Source: Litoditis marina
Taxonomy: Eukaryota; Nematoda; Chromadorea; Rhabditida; Rhabditidae
Assembly (NCBI GenBank): GCA_964036275.1
Contig: OZ038433.1
Span: 16,808,257-16,872,256, forward strand
Length of the DNA stretch: 64,000 bases
Reading direction: 5' to 3'
A program made the translations under genes and the position numbers. The notes below the pieces were generated by a model. The model was not told the DNA's origin. It searched no databases and saw nothing but the letters and a program-made list of their open reading frames with translations. Below, one piece after another: positions 35,941 to 48,245 of this stretch; the first letter of the stretch is position 1, and every line of letters starts with the position of its first letter.

Positions 35941-38900
35941 TCACAACTCTGCGAGTAGCTGATTAATAATCTTCTCATAGGAAGGTCGAACTAGTTGGAG
36001 TCCCTCAGGGGTAAAATGCCATCCCTCGCCTGTATACGCACGAAGACTGGTTCGGTTGTAGAAATAATAGTAATCTCCCTCGAAAATAGCCTGAAAGAAT
36101 AGTTTTAATTCTTCGAAGGGACAAGAAGTGAAACATGTTTGAAGACGAGAGAGTGTGTAGATTGAAAAACGAAGATTTTCCTATAGGTCAAACCGTTGTG
36201 GACAGCGTACGGTCAATTTGGTAGGGGTGCAGTTTGGCGAGCAGCCAGCTCGCCTGCGTATCTTTGATCTACACCATCTCTAGTCTGCTGGCAAGTATAA
36301 TCAACGACCGCTCGCCACGTGGCATCGCTCATTCAATAGAGCCCCCTGCTGTCTTTCTAGGGAAAATAACTATAATTGCAAATACTTCTTGAAACGACAT
36401 GGAATTCAACATGGAATTACCATGCGTTTCCAAAACGTTTGGTGCATGTTTCCAGAAAAAACGTTCTCTACCTCATTTATGTGATGATAGACGCAGTTTT
36501 CACACTTGAGACTCTTTAAACGCAATCGGTGGTAGTGTTGTTGTAGGTCATCAGTCTGAAACATTCATTCATTCATTATCTATTTGCTTTATTTGCCGTT
36601 CACCCTCTTTGAACAACATGAATGCAGATATATGTTGCAAAAAAACTACTGTTTTGTTATAGTCGCCATTTCCCCCATGAAGACAGCAGAGAGTTCAATC
36701 GATTGAACGATGCGGGGCGAGCGGTCGTTGATTATCTGCCAGCATTCGAGATGGATGAGAGAATGTGTACATCAATGATACGCAGACCAACTGGCCGCTC
36801 GCCAAACCCCGCCCCATATCACATCGATGATACGGTGTCCACAACGGTTTGACAAATCTTATAACTACAGAAATAATCACTTCTTACATTTATATTGTCG
36901 CTTAAAGAAACGTGAGGGTATACTGTATTCTCACATTGTGCCGTGTAAGAAAGGACATATTGGATCAATCAGTTCCGTCACCTCAGTTGGTTAGCGTCTG
37001 CGCCTCACGAACTTTTGGGGCCCGTTTCGAGTCTATCATGAGGCGGATATGTTATGAATTTTGCACGCACGATATCTCATTCTATACCGTTCTATTTATC
37101 TTCATGTCCTCCAGCGAAGTTCCTTTTTCGAGTCGTTTAGCCAGTTCGTAGGCCACCTTCATCTTCAATTCCATGTAATACGGGATTTCAATCACCATTC
37201 GCTTGGACCTTGCGCTTGAATGAAACACTTGGTTACAACAATATTCATTATCATTATCACTATTGTTACATCTTTTATAGTCACTCAAAAACATTTGCTC
37301 CAATCCTTTGCGAGTCCTAAGCTACCGAAGCGAGAGAGCGAGCCAGAAAGACTTAGACAGTCTGCGTCTCTCTGACCTGCACACTCTCTTGTCGAGACCG
37401 CTAAAGAACTGGCGAACCAAATGGCTGGGAATGGTCTGAGGAGTAAAGTTAAATCACATCTGAGAACTTGTGACACTTTTTGTGAAACTCTACAAATATC
37501 ATACTGAAAGTGCGCGAAGAAGGAATGAATGTGAAACCATCAGAAAACCGAAAATGTGTACGTTTCACAATCAAAACTGTAATGTTTCGCGGTAGTTCGC
37601 AACTTTTTCTCTTACTAACTAACCTGAAGTAGTCAATGTTTTTCTGCATCGTCAGAAAGGTACTGTCCGGTGCGCTTCGGTTTAGAGGACGATAGTTTGG
37701 CGCCTTGGGCTGTCTGTGAAAAAAATAAATGGAAACAGCTAAAACGTTCTTTCTCGTATTTCTAATTCAACAGTATTGATTTTTACCCCTCACCGTTCGG
37801 AGTTTGTATTGTCGTATTGTAATGTTAGCAATCAAGTGGCCCGTGGTTTGACTCGTGTAAAATCATTCTAATTTGTGTTATTGAAAGTGGCAAAATAAAC
37901 CTACAGTTCGGCAAAGATGTGAAAAATGACGTCGGGTCGCATGTGGTCCACAACCGTTCTCGCCGCATCAGCAAACGACGGTCGCGCGTTCAACAACGGA
38001 GCTTGGCCGGAAAAAGATGCGAGTTATACTTCGTTTCACCATTAGATCAATTCCTACTCTATTCTTTCAAAGACTAAACGGCAATTATCTAACCAACAAA
38101 CTAAATTTGTATTCATTTTTCTATGTGTAGTAACTAGCGTGTAAACCTGAATACCAATGTATCAACTATTACAAACAGTATCTACAGCAGATAAAAAAAT
38201 TATATCAAAGATTCAGCATCTAACTGTAAGTGACTATTGTTGCGTGAAACAGATTATACTTCTATAGTACTTTTTATTTGTACCGGCACTCTTACAGTAA
38301 TCACGCAACGTTCAGTTTGTTTTAGTTACGTTAGTGGCATTGGAGAATCAGAGAAAAATTCACAAACAATGTTCAAAAATATTTTAACATCGCATTTTGA
38401 ATGAATCAGAAGTACTAGTAGGGAAAAAATGTATACTCGCCCAAAGAGTAAGGAGTAGCATGCTCATGTCTTAACCCGTCTGTGATCCAATGACCTGCAT
38501 GCTCTCTCGCGTTTGTATCTGGCCCATCTTAAAAACTAGGCAGCAACTTTCTGAGAAAATTAAGCATACCACTTGCTGAGAACAATCGCAGCTCTTTGTA
38601 CCGTCCTGCCAGAATATCGTGAATCAATGGAAAAGCTCGATAGCCGATGGAATTTCCGAGAATCAGAATGCTCACGTTCCCTGTGCCGTACTAAAGAGAG
38701 AAATAGTAAAAGTCAATACAGTTGTGCTCATCTCCGCTGAGACTTGGCAGCGGGCCAATGAATATTCTACTTTCCACCTTACTGGAATTGAAAACTGGGA
38801 ATCTCTGTTAGAGGTTGTTCACTTTCATGAAAACATAAAAATGAAAAACGTTCTCGGAACACTTCTATTTGCTCGGAGAATAAGTCCGAAAATTTTGGTG

Positions 38901-41900
38901 TGATCGCTTTGAGTCTTAGTGGGATGAAACGAACCATGACTGTGAGCACATTTTTCATCTAACAAAAAATGACTTTGGTAAAGTTTGACAAATCTCAATC
39001 TGTAACCTTATTATCTCCGAATGTCGGAGTTGTGTTGGGTACGAATCTGAAGTAAAGGACCCGTCAAACCTTCGTGACAAGGTACCAATCTGGTGTGAGG
39101 TGGACCACGGCGATCCACCAGCTTATATGCATATTTTCAACCTACACTCTCTCTCATCTGCTGCCAAACAAAATGACCAACGATCGCTCGTGCCCAATCG
39201 ATTACGTCATTTGTTGTGATTACCCAAACTCAAAGAAAGAATGAATCTCAAAAAGAATGACTCTCAAACAAAAATGAGACTACGGCAAGGTGAAACAGTC
39301 TGCGTCCCTCTGACCTGCACACCCTCTCGTCAAGGCTGCTACGAAAGTGGTTGACCAATTGTCTGAGTTGGATGAAATACTAGCCGTTTGACACCTCAAC
39401 TGAGGTTCGCTTCTCATTTTCGTCCATTTTTCAGTCACATTGTCTCGTTCACAGGGAATATCGAAGTAAACCTTTTTACTTTCCGCGATGTTCCATTTGA
39501 TAACCGAAGCATACTCTGAAATACCATATTTTCTTTAGTGTGGACCATATCTTTCACGCGAGAGTACGTCGACGTAAGCCAATGCATGTCATGCGTATTG
39601 ATTAAATTGGCGTATTACGCCGGCGTACATCGATGTCCATGTCAAATTCACCAAAAACGCGAGCGTATTACGCCGAGGTAAAAGGTATCGCTGCAGCCTC
39701 AGTCGAAACCATAGATATAGGTTTCGCTTACGGAATAGCTTTTGGATTACGGTCAATTGTTACTTGTGACGTGTAAAATGCGGAAGCCATTTTGGCGGCG
39801 ACGGCAGGTTTCGCCGGTCGGTAATTGCATCAACAATGTCGAGGGTTTTACCGTTTTTTTTTTTCAAATATAATTTTCAAAACATGGGAAGACTTACCAA
39901 AATCTAAGTGACCCTTTAAATGGAGAATCGTTCACCTTCAGCCGTGAGTTCGGATGACTTTGTCTCGATGGAGTCCGAAACATAAAATGGAGACCAAAAC
40001 AGCACAACACCCACACAGCACAACGATACCACTACGGCAGTTGAGAGCTCAGCTCGGACGAGAAAATTCTGGAATTCATCTCTTGAGAACATGAGAACTT
40101 GACCCAAATTGCGTTCATGTTCTCTAGAAATATAGAAAGAGAGAAGTTTCTAGAATATGTCTCTCAGGAACATGTTTTGTCGTGAACTCTGTAGCCAATA
40201 AACTCGATAGGGTTGAAGCCCGTGAAGTTCTAGATTCTGTAAACCACCTTATTTGAATTTTCATTTAACATGGTTTTGAACTATCAAAACTCAATGAGAA
40301 TGTGACCGAAGTCGCTGTTACGTATACATCTTTCTTCACAACACACGCCTTTCCGGTTCACGCTGCACCATCCTGATGTGCTTGAAATTTGGATCGCATT
40401 CCTTTTTTTAGTGTCGAGTTCCAACTACAGATCGTATCTCAACCTTTTTCTACCTTAACTGACAATATTTGTGAATTGTCTACCTCTATAGTGTGATGAA
40501 TGAGAATAGATAATATAACCACCAACACCAAAGTGAAGAGCACAGCTGGAACTAGACATATAATAGACAAAAAAGGAACATTGTTAGACAAAAAGATCAT
40601 GTACTGTTAGTTGTGTTTCGGTCTGGTTCCTTTATTATTGAACAAATGCGATATATTTAGTCTATCAGTAACTTCATGATCTCCGAGTATATTAGGGCCA
40701 CCCTAATTGTCAAAACTTGTTCAGTAATGCTCACATAAAGTAAAAGTTGCAAATTTTTCACAGAGAGTTCGTAAGGTATATAGTTCGTTTCACCCATCGA
40801 TAGCAGTCAGCCTTGCTGGCCGAGCGCACCCTACATTGCAGGAGACTGGGGAAAATTGAAGTATCGCCCCCATTTTATCTTTAGTTGAATGAATGAATGA
40901 ATTTATCACGCAAATGAAGCGTGTGATAAGATAAATTGATAAAATGTAAAACATTGTCGAGATTGCAAAGACAGTATGGTTGAAACGCGGAAAGATATTA
41001 CAAAAAGTTGGAGGCAAATTCTACACGGAAGCGAAAACATATGTTATATACAGTACAAGAATGGATATAGTTCGTTTCAACCATCGATAGTAGTCAGCCA
41101 TGCTGGTCGAGCGCACCCTACACTAAAATTACACTAAAATTACACTGAGTACACTAAAATTTACTGTACCTGGCTGCTATCGATGGTTGAAACGAACTAT
41201 ATTCCTGTCCCATTCCCTTCGATCCGGGGGTGATTGGTTCAAAATTTAACATTAACCCCCACCCTTCAGCACATCCAGCATTTACCACCACATTTTTCTG
41301 TTGAAACTACAACGGGTGAGATTTAAATACAACGTAGCAACGAAATGCCCACTGACTTTGGTTGTTGAGTTGTTCCACATTTAGGTAGTACTTGATGGCA
41401 ACAATAACTGGCCAATGAACCAAGTACAGTGTATAGGAGATGTCGCCAAAATAGCTCAAAACTGAGTTGTTCAGAATGGAAACTGCTTTTGGGTCAGAAA
41501 TATTGACAAGCAGAGCTGTGAGAAATGTGCCGGCCACTCTGAAATTATATCAAATGTATTCCTTCTGGAAATATTGTTTATCTACACGAAACATTCTTTA
41601 ATAATGCCAATAACAGTGGGATAACGTCGTTTTTCTCACTAAACCAGGCGGCGTAACAATCTCTCCAAACCCTCATGAGATACTTCACGAGCTATTTCCA
41701 TAAGCTTCTCATGAGATTCTATTGATTGCTATGCTTCAACAGTGAGAGTTGACGAGAAGCTCATGAGGTATCTCATGAGAAATTCACATGATCGTGAGAT
41801 TGGAGGGATTGCTACGCCACCAGATAAGATTGTGATGTGAGCCACGCGGTCGGCCAGTTTAAAAGTTAGGATTTCAACAAAATCAACAATCATTGCATCG

Positions 41901-44900
41901 CAATCAGGAAAACAAATAACCTAACTTCAGAACTTTTACACACATTCAAGAAAACACGCTAAAACGATGCATGTTGAGAACAGTTATTTTTGTAGTATGA
42001 TCCGCCTATTTTTCGGTTATGAGTAGCGCTTGTGAATGTGTACATGGAGCAGAACACAATCCTCTACAGTCATATTTCGGTCTGGACCAGAATGAAACTG
42101 TGATGTGGTCTCCATCTGTAATTGTAGTCTTTTTCAGTCCTTTTACTGCATTTTAAGAATGTGCATATTGTTATGAAAGCTAGCATATCGCATGTTCAAT
42201 TATGATTTACTATTACAATTTGTCCATTGTTCAGAAAAGGTGTCAAAAAAGTTGAAGTTTGTATTAGAAAACAGCCATAGCAAAAAACGAAAGTGTACTG
42301 TAGGAGTCTGGTTAGGAATGAAGATAACTGTACTAGAAGTAAATTGGAGAGTCACGTTATCATTCTGCATTCGAATGGGGTTCTGATGTGTTTAACATGT
42401 TCCCCGTGACTGTGCAATTGACCAACAGTATAGGAATGATGGCGACTATACCTCATTCCGGTCTGAGTCATCCAGAATGGGTCGAGTCCAACTGTTGCCA
42501 CCAGCAAAACCACCGATACATCACACAAAACTCGCGAAACCGGACTCGGCCCGGAATATTCTGCTGAAAACACATAACCTATGTTGCACATAAAAAGTAA
42601 CTCTGTAACACTACATTATAATATTGATAGTAATCTTTCACTTTTATGTTTACATTAGAAATTCAGAGAACTCCAATTGCGTTCTCTTTGAACTCTACTA
42701 GTGACAACACACGTGATTCAATAAATACTTGTTGTTTAATTCTGACCAAATGTTGACCACTGACACCAGAGATCCACTTTCAGATAAGCGAGAGGATATA
42801 AGCCACGTGAATGCGTCATCGAAGTCTTCGATCGACATTCTTTTTGTACTTTCCATTTTGATCTTTTTAGACGTGAACCTTTTATGACTTTCTGTTTGTG
42901 TTATCTTCTTCTGGGCGCGGAAACGCGAAACGTTTCCGTAGACGGGTTGAAACAGTACATGTTGGTCTAATCAGCTGTGTTTCTCGTAAACTATTTCCCA
43001 TGTAAGTGAAGACGTAGAAAATTTGTAAATCTATAATTACACCTCGAAATAGACCAAGAACTATACTCACTTCCATTTTCAATAGAATGATAAACGTGTT
43101 TTTCTTCGGGGAAAAACGATTTTTTGAGCACAACGCTGGTGAGAAACTGCCATATTCTGGAAAAAAGATCACATTGACAGCAGAAAGGTAGTCCGGTGTT
43201 GCGAGCTCACGAGCTGTCTTAGAACGAACACCTTTTGAGGCGAACAGAAATGAATGTTCATACTAAGCGGTAGTTATTGACTGATTCATTCATTTATTAC
43301 ACATAAATATACGTAAATGAAGTTAGAAGTGAAAAAAAGGGGTAGAAATAGACGCATGTCTGTCTCTATTATTGTGCCCTTCGGAAGTTCACGTAGTTTC
43401 AACCCGGTTCAATTAGACGAAATACGATTTTAACTAATCTTGACGAGATCAAGGTCAATTCTACCTCTATGTTGGTCGTTCGCTAGCCGTTTATATTTTT
43501 TCTTTTCACATTATTACATCAGCAACATTTACATACAAGGTATGGTGCTCAACAATTCCACTGAGACTCAAACGGTACAAACTTTTCAATGAGTTTTGCA
43601 ATGAAAACTTCAGATTTGTCGTAAAACTGAAAAATTCACTAAAAGAAAATCAAAATAGAGTTTAAAAGTTCTACTTTGATCGTGAAGTAACTGCAACGGA
43701 GTAAAAGGTTCGTATTTATACTACATGAGTCTCGGAACGAAATAAACGAACCATAATTGATACATAAAGAAGAACGATTGTAGTGGACCAATCGCAACGC
43801 TTCCGTCCTTCAAACTGCAATACATTCCAATTGCAGTTTAAAGGACCGATACGTCGGGATCGGTCCACATAGTCGTCCTTCTTTATTGTGTCAGCACTGT
43901 ACCTGCAATGAAGTAAACCATACGAAATCTTCGGTGGAGAATAAATTTGGAAGAGAAGTGATGAAATAACGAATACCATGTACAGCCTTAAGAATATGGA
44001 GTAAACTCGAGTTTATTTGATTCTAAGAGAAAGATTTGAGAAGAGAGAGAGGGAGAGGAATAGAGAGGTAGAGGGAGAGGATTAGACAATAAGCGAGACA
44101 GCGAGAGCAATGTTGATCAACAAATGGAGAGAGGGAGAGAAAGAGAGATATAAAGAGAGAGAATTAAAGAGAGAGAGAGAGATAAAGAGAGAGAGAAAGA
44201 AAGTAAGAGGAGTTGAGAATTAGCGAGACAGCAAGAAAAATGTGGATCAACAAATGGAGAGAGAAAAATAAGAGAGCTATGAGAAACGGGAAATTGTACG
44301 AAAAGAGTATATAATTATCTTAATGTGAGTAGATATTAAAGAGTCTTTTCTCAATAAACAACAAATTCTACGGCAACTCACCATTTCGATTTTTCCCCTA
44401 AAAACTGTCCAACTCCGAAAATAAGAGGAACAATGCAGTAGAATTGCAATTCGATGCCGAGTGACCAGGCATGGACTAGGAAGCGATACGACAGAATCTA
44501 CAGAAAATCAAAATTATTAGTGATTTTATGAGTAAATCAACATTGAAGTAACAAATATGTGCTAGTTTGATGTCAAAAATATATAGAAAATCTCGACTAA
44601 AACGTAAAGTATCCGAATTAGGAAACGACCAGGGAGAAAATATAGTGTTTATTTCATCGACAAAACTGCGATGGACTGATTCGGTTACGTATTGGTAGAG
44701 GAGGGGGGGGGGGGGGTTATTATTTGCCAGCAGATAAGAGACTGTGTAGATCAAGGATAATACTCATGTTTGCGCTAAACGAAATGCGAGTTAAACAAAC
44801 GAACTATGCCACATACCTGATCCCAATACCCGTCTGCTTGATAGATTGGCTGAATATTCGAAACGAAAGGAATGGTCCACTTCAGATCGGTGATCAGCTG

Positions 44901-46191
44901 TTCTTTGTCCGTTAGCGCAAGAAGTTTATGACATCCTATAAACACTTCGGTAGTGGGTAGTGGGTGCCAAATTTATGAATGTCTGTCTCTCACCGAAATC
45001 GAACCTGTGAACAAAAGACTCGCAGCCAGGCGGTAACCACTGCGCCACGACAGTTCATAACCCACAATCTTTGGAATAAAGCACGTGTTTCCGTACACAG
45101 CGGAAGTTGATATTTACAGTACCCTCCCGTCTTCCCGTTGACGACGACTTTAGATCATTACCATAAATATAAGACTATATGTATTTCGAAAGGTCCACAT
45201 TACCCAATACATTTTTCAATTTGCTAACCCTCAATAATTGGGAACTGATATACTGGTTTTCAAAAACTTTTTTTGAACCGGCACAATGTGGACTAAGAGC
45301 CAGTTTAATGGAAAATTCCGACATTCCCATTATTTAATGGAAAATTCCGACATTATCATTATTTAATTGAAAATCTCTACATGATGAGAGAACGAATTAT
45401 CTTGAGAATTAAGAAAAATTGTGAGATCAGTTTTCTCTAACCACATTTCGCCAAAAATTGAAGAAAAAAGGCTGTAAACCCCTATTCGCTTACCCAGAAA
45501 AATTAGGAATACAATTGTGTAAAACAGGGGGACGATCCGCTTGAACCTCCGCAAATAAAACTGTTTCACCACAGAAAGTGTTATCGCCTCCCTTGCCAGA
45601 ATTATCGACATAAGGTAACCGGACAGAACGAAAAACCTGAAGAAATGAATGTTATGTGCATTTTTCCGTTACTTTTCACAAAGCGTGTCACTACAACTAC
45701 TGTGTGACGTGTTGAATGAATATAACGAATGAAAAATTGACACAAATCTATTCAATAACTGTACATCTCGGTACCAACGGTGGAGATCTTTGTTTAATTT
45801 CATCGTGCTTTAGTCGTAATCAATGAATCAATGAACTGCGCGTCGCAATCAGATTAAACTACAAATCAAATACAATGAACCCCGATTTAAAGTTTATATT
45901 AGAAGTAATTTGAACAGTCAAGTGAAGTTAGCATTCTAATGATGCATCATGCACTTTGCCATTGCACGTTTGTGAGTTCTGCTGTGTTTAACGTGTTTCC
46001 ATGACTGTGCAATGGACTAACAGTATAGCTTGTACTCACATGTCGACTCCAATGAATCCTAGTCGAAAAGAGTTCGGCTTCAGATGAAAAGCGAGAACGA
46101 GAAGAACAGCTATTCCCCGGATTCCCTGCAGGTCCCCACGTTTTACCGAGGCCTGAAACTCAGGGACACGTTTTTTGCCCTTCAAAATCAT
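35941..46191 (-). CDS. OAC-type O-acyltransferase (acyltransferase-3 plus SGNH domains), 16 exons
   Basis: Multi-pass membrane enzyme expected to move acyl groups to a lumenal or extracellular substrate; the substrate is unknown. Exons (complement): 46040-46191, 45381-45636, 44382-44497, 43903-43986, 43071-43156, 42452-42563, 41357-41538, 39936-40079, 39396-39516, 39007-39046, 38570-38690, 37905-38001, 37624-37713, 37088-37214, 36472-36555, 35941-36090. All phases match, giving 653 residues, near my recollection of family size. Acyltransferase-3 marks: GIRGIAVLLVLAFH (His36), GFIGVDMFFVLSGYLM, FYLRRFKRIVPL, HAWSLGIELQFY, RIWQF, GDISYTLYLVHWP. A linker with Cys leads to SGNH marks: ILILGNSIG (Ser445), DVIFHI, GWHFTPEGL (His629). 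The start is the ATG at 46191, in frame with the first helix. The exon 7/8 junction is the weakest; 41353 with 40081 also keeps phase. Acceptors of exons 4, 8, 12 and 14 lack TTTCAG. Confidence 0.9.
36187..36853. repeat. Inverted repeat pair flanking acyltransferase exon 15
   Basis: Two copies of one dispersed element lie in opposite orientation at 36187-36365 (intron 15) and 36681-36853 (intron 14). Shared landmarks are gtcaaaccgttgtggaca, ggcgagcngccag, ctgcgtatc, atcaacgaccgctcgcc and ctgctgtc, at roughly 80 % identity by eye. Exon 15 (36472-36555) lies between them. More degraded relatives occur near 39070-39200 and 59440-59500. Confidence 0.85.
36969..37067 (+). repeat. tRNA-derived SINE-like copy
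   Basis: A-box-like cctcagttggttagcg and B-box-like cccgtttcgagtct are followed by ttatgaattttgcac. It matches, in opposite orientation, the copy at 56141-56229 (gttagcgtccgcgcctc, gggcccgggtctcacatgaggc). It lies in intron 14 of the acyltransferase gene. It does not fold as a functional tRNA. Confidence 0.55.
37320..39365. repeat. Scattered fragments of a GTCTGCGTCTCTCTGACC repeat family
   Basis: Fragments sharing gtctgcgtctctctgacc, ctgcacacnctctcgtc and nearby text occur at about 37350-37420, 38485-38550 and 39285-39365 inside acyltransferase introns. Others are near 56935-57000, 57765-57845 (a palindromic pair) and 62520-62560 in the irld gene. These look like old pieces of one transposon family related to the inverted pair at 36187-36853. 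Boundaries are not resolved. Confidence 0.5.
40777..41202. mobile_element. Composite of three nested or adjacent transposon pieces in intron 7
   Basis: 41065-41202 is a palindromic MITE with ends atatagttcgtttcaaccat and atggttgaaacgaactatat. Its left half is repeated at 40777-40841. Between these lie a fragment of the GGAAAC element (gaaaattgaagtatcgcccc, about 40850-40885) and a LINE 3' tail on the minus strand (40886-41063) ending in (ATTC)n. The tail is the same family as 49743-49920 (gcaaatgaagcgtgtgata, cgcggaaagatattacaa, ggaggcaaattctacac). Confidence 0.75.
41645..41822. mobile_element. Palindromic MITE in acyltransferase intron 6
   Basis: Inverted ends ggcggcgtaacaatctctcc and ggagggattgctacgccacc enclose catgaga-rich arms. 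A fragment with cccgtttggggggatagcta and ctcatgagatct is found at about 55840-55940 in the irld gene. No ORF is present. Confidence 0.75.
42331..42432. mobile_element. TACTGTCAG-type MITE, copy 1 (intron 6)
   Basis: This shares agaagtaaattgnanagtcacgt and tgtttaacatgtt...gtgcaattgacnnacagtata with copies at 45897-46027, 47708-47838 and the split copy at 60804-61145. It starts about 19 bases after the exon 6 splice donor. Confidence 0.8.
43765..43885. mobile_element. GAAGGACGATTATGTGG MITE, copy 1 (intron 4)
   Basis: A nearly full-length palindrome: aagaagaacgattgtagtgg...ccacatagtcgtccttcttt with an inner pair ctgcaatacat/aattgcag. Copies 2 and 3 lie at 46503-46637 and 59966-60080. Flanking TA is compatible with a Tc1/mariner-type duplication, but this is not proven. 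Confidence 0.8.
44030..44290. repeat. GA-rich low-complexity tract with a 41-bp repeat
   Basis: Purine-rich gagaga DNA within intron 3 of the acyltransferase gene. A unit agcgagacagcgagagcaat...gatcaacaaatggagag at about 44092-44132 is repeated with changes at 44222-44262. Confidence 0.85.
44951..45053 (-). repeat. tRNA-derived SINE-like copy
   Basis: On the minus strand, cgtggcgcagtggttacc (A box) and cacaggttcgatttcgg (B box) are followed by gagagacagacattc and ataaatttggcacccac. It is related to 62686-62755 on the plus strand. It lies in intron 2 of the acyltransferase gene. Confidence 0.6.
45897..46027. mobile_element. TACTGTCAG-type MITE, copy 2 (intron 1)
   Basis: Full-length match to 47708-47838 (agaagtaatttgaacagtca, gtgagttctgctgtgttt, gactaacagtata). 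It abuts the splice donor of exon 1, with only about 12 bases between donor and element. Confidence 0.8.
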
Positions 46192-46502
46192 GTAAATATT
46201 CAAAAAGCTGAAATACTTGGAATGAGATACATTAACTAACTTGTGAGATTGTCTCCCTATCTCCTTACAGAAAAAAAATATAGCACCAAATATATAGCTC
46301 TGAGAAAACCCAAAACCGTCTTAAATCAGGGTCGGAACGATTCTGAGTACATATCTTAGTGAGCACATGAACTTAGCAATACCACCGAAAAATTTCAGTG
46401 ACACAAATTTTTTTTGTTTAATTAAAATAACCTAAAATAGAATCAGTTACTCATGTTCTATTAGGTGCTATTATTGTTTTTATTCTGGTGTAATTCTCTA
46501 AT

Positions 46503-46637
46503 TAAAGAAGGACGATTATTTGGAACAATCTCATGTCTCAAGTCAACAGTCTTTCAAATTGCAATTGAAAAAAATATATTGCTGTTTAAAGGACTGAACC
46601 GTTGCGACTGGACCACATAATCTTCCTTCTTCAATAG
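46503..46637. mobile_element. GAAGGACGATTATGTGG MITE, copy 2
   Basis: Palindromic: ttaaagaaggacgattattt...cataatcttccttcttcaa, with inner tttcaaattgcaatt and gctgtttaaaggact blocks. Upstream of the acyltransferase gene. Confidence 0.75.
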
Positions 46638-47132
46638 TTAACTTTACCTTCGATGATTTCATCTTTGACCACCGGATAGCGAGATGTGGAAAGAAATAGG
46701 AAGAACAGCTCTTGAGAACGACGTGTGATTCTGTTGACAGGGCGAAAAAACGTGTATTTGTACAGGCTGTATGCTAATTACTTCAAAACATTTGCATGAC
46801 TTATTTACATGCAGGCACGTGATATACAAGAGGAAAAAGTAAAAATGTAGGAAACGAAAACATTCAAATGCGGAAAGAAGTGTCAGAAATTGACTAACAT
46901 CATTTGGTAGCCACAAACAAAGGAAAAAAGGCAAGAACATGACCCCACACGATACGGAGAAAGTAACTTATATGTTCAAATAAGATAATTTGGGCTCTTT
47001 GGGCCAATTACCACCATCAACAGTGCCACTCAAAACAAGAATCGAATAGGGACTTGTGTTACAGTAAGGTAAAACATTGAAGAAAGGCTGAATTGAGTTT
47101 CGATATTCATTCACTCGCTGCGTCTAACATTA

Positions 47133-47341
47133 AAAAGGAGACCGGAACACTACTTCAGCAGAGGTTTCGTTTCGGGCTGATTTCAACTGTATTGAGATCA
47201 ACCAGCACAAATAACTCGTAATATCAGTTTGATCAGTTCACGTGACATTCACATGACAATGCCGCGCGACACGCAACGCGTCCAATCAAAAGTGGGATAC
47301 AGCAGCTTTACGAGAAACCAGGTTGCTCTCCAGTCTCCTTT
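47133..47341. mobile_element. AAAGGAGACCGGA MITE, copy 1
   Basis: Ends aaaaggagaccggaacac and ccagtctccttt. The interior cgcgcgacacgcaacgcgtc and tgacattcacatgacaat match, in inverted orientation, the copy at 60842-61056. Confidence 0.85.
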
Positions 47342-47707
47342 ATTAAGTAAAAATTAGTGAAAGTTTGAAAACTGATCTTCGAGTTGGACATTCTATTTAG
47401 AAAATATATCGATTTCTCTTAGTTTTTCTCCTATTTGATTTTTTTTCAATTTTCGCTCATGATGAAGAGAAAAAAATACCGTGTTTGGAACAGAGATTGA
47501 TACATTTTGGTTGAGTTTATAAGCGGAGTTTCTTCTCATTAACACATTGTTTTCGCTCCTTCGTCATGCTGCCAACAAATCACATACTGCAAAATGACTA
47601 ATAATAAAAAATCGCAATTATCAACTAGAATTGGAACCGAATTTCTCGAAGAAGACGTCCAGTATTTGGTTTTATCCTTAAAATTTCTTGTGAGAAGGCA
47701 AATATGT

Positions 47708-47838
47708 ACTAGTAGTAAATTGAATAGTCACGTAAAGTTAGCTTTCTAATGAGGAATCGTGCACTCTGTAATTGTACGTTTCTGAGTTCTGCTGTGTTCA
47801 ACATGTTTCACGTGATTGTGCAATTGACTGACAGTATA
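47708..47838. mobile_element. TACTGTCAG-type MITE, copy 3
   Basis: Best-preserved copy: ends actagtagtaaattgaatag and gtgcaattgactgacagtat. It gives the reference for recognising the split copy at 60804-61145. Confidence 0.8.
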
Positions 47839-48021
47839 TCTACGAACAAGTACTTCGTGTGGTGAACAAACCCGTCCATTTCATACTCGTTTCAACGATT
47901 CAACTTTTTAGCGTATCCATGTGTACGCGTTTTCTATCTCATGCTTATATTATTTTTTGTCTGCCTAACTACTTGTCGACTCATTCTTCTCTGTTGTTCA
48001 AATATGGTTAATTTTGCATGT

Positions 48022-48245
48022 AACCAGGCTTTTTGGTGAATTAATGGGTTTTGGTAACCTTTTTCAGGTTATCTCAGTAGGTAACCGGTCAGTAACCTAC
48101 AATTAAAAACTGGGTACCAGTTTTTTTTCCAATGTAGAATGTGGTTTTTACCGTTAGTTATTACAGTAACCGAATTTCAGTTTAAGGTTACCTACCGGTT
48201 ACCTGTGAGGTAATCTGAAAAAGGGTTACAGAAAACCCGGTTTTA
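48022..48245. mobile_element. GGTAACC/GGTTACC MITE, copy 1
   Basis: Inverted arms ggtaacctttttcaggttat and aggtaatctgaaaaagggtta with inner aggtaaccggt and taccggttacctg. A second copy is at 49200-49385. Confidence 0.8.

Noticed and set aside
38619..38903. 94-codon plus-strand frame
   Set aside because: The opposite strand carries acyltransferase exon 11 with the GNS motif; this frame is its shadow.
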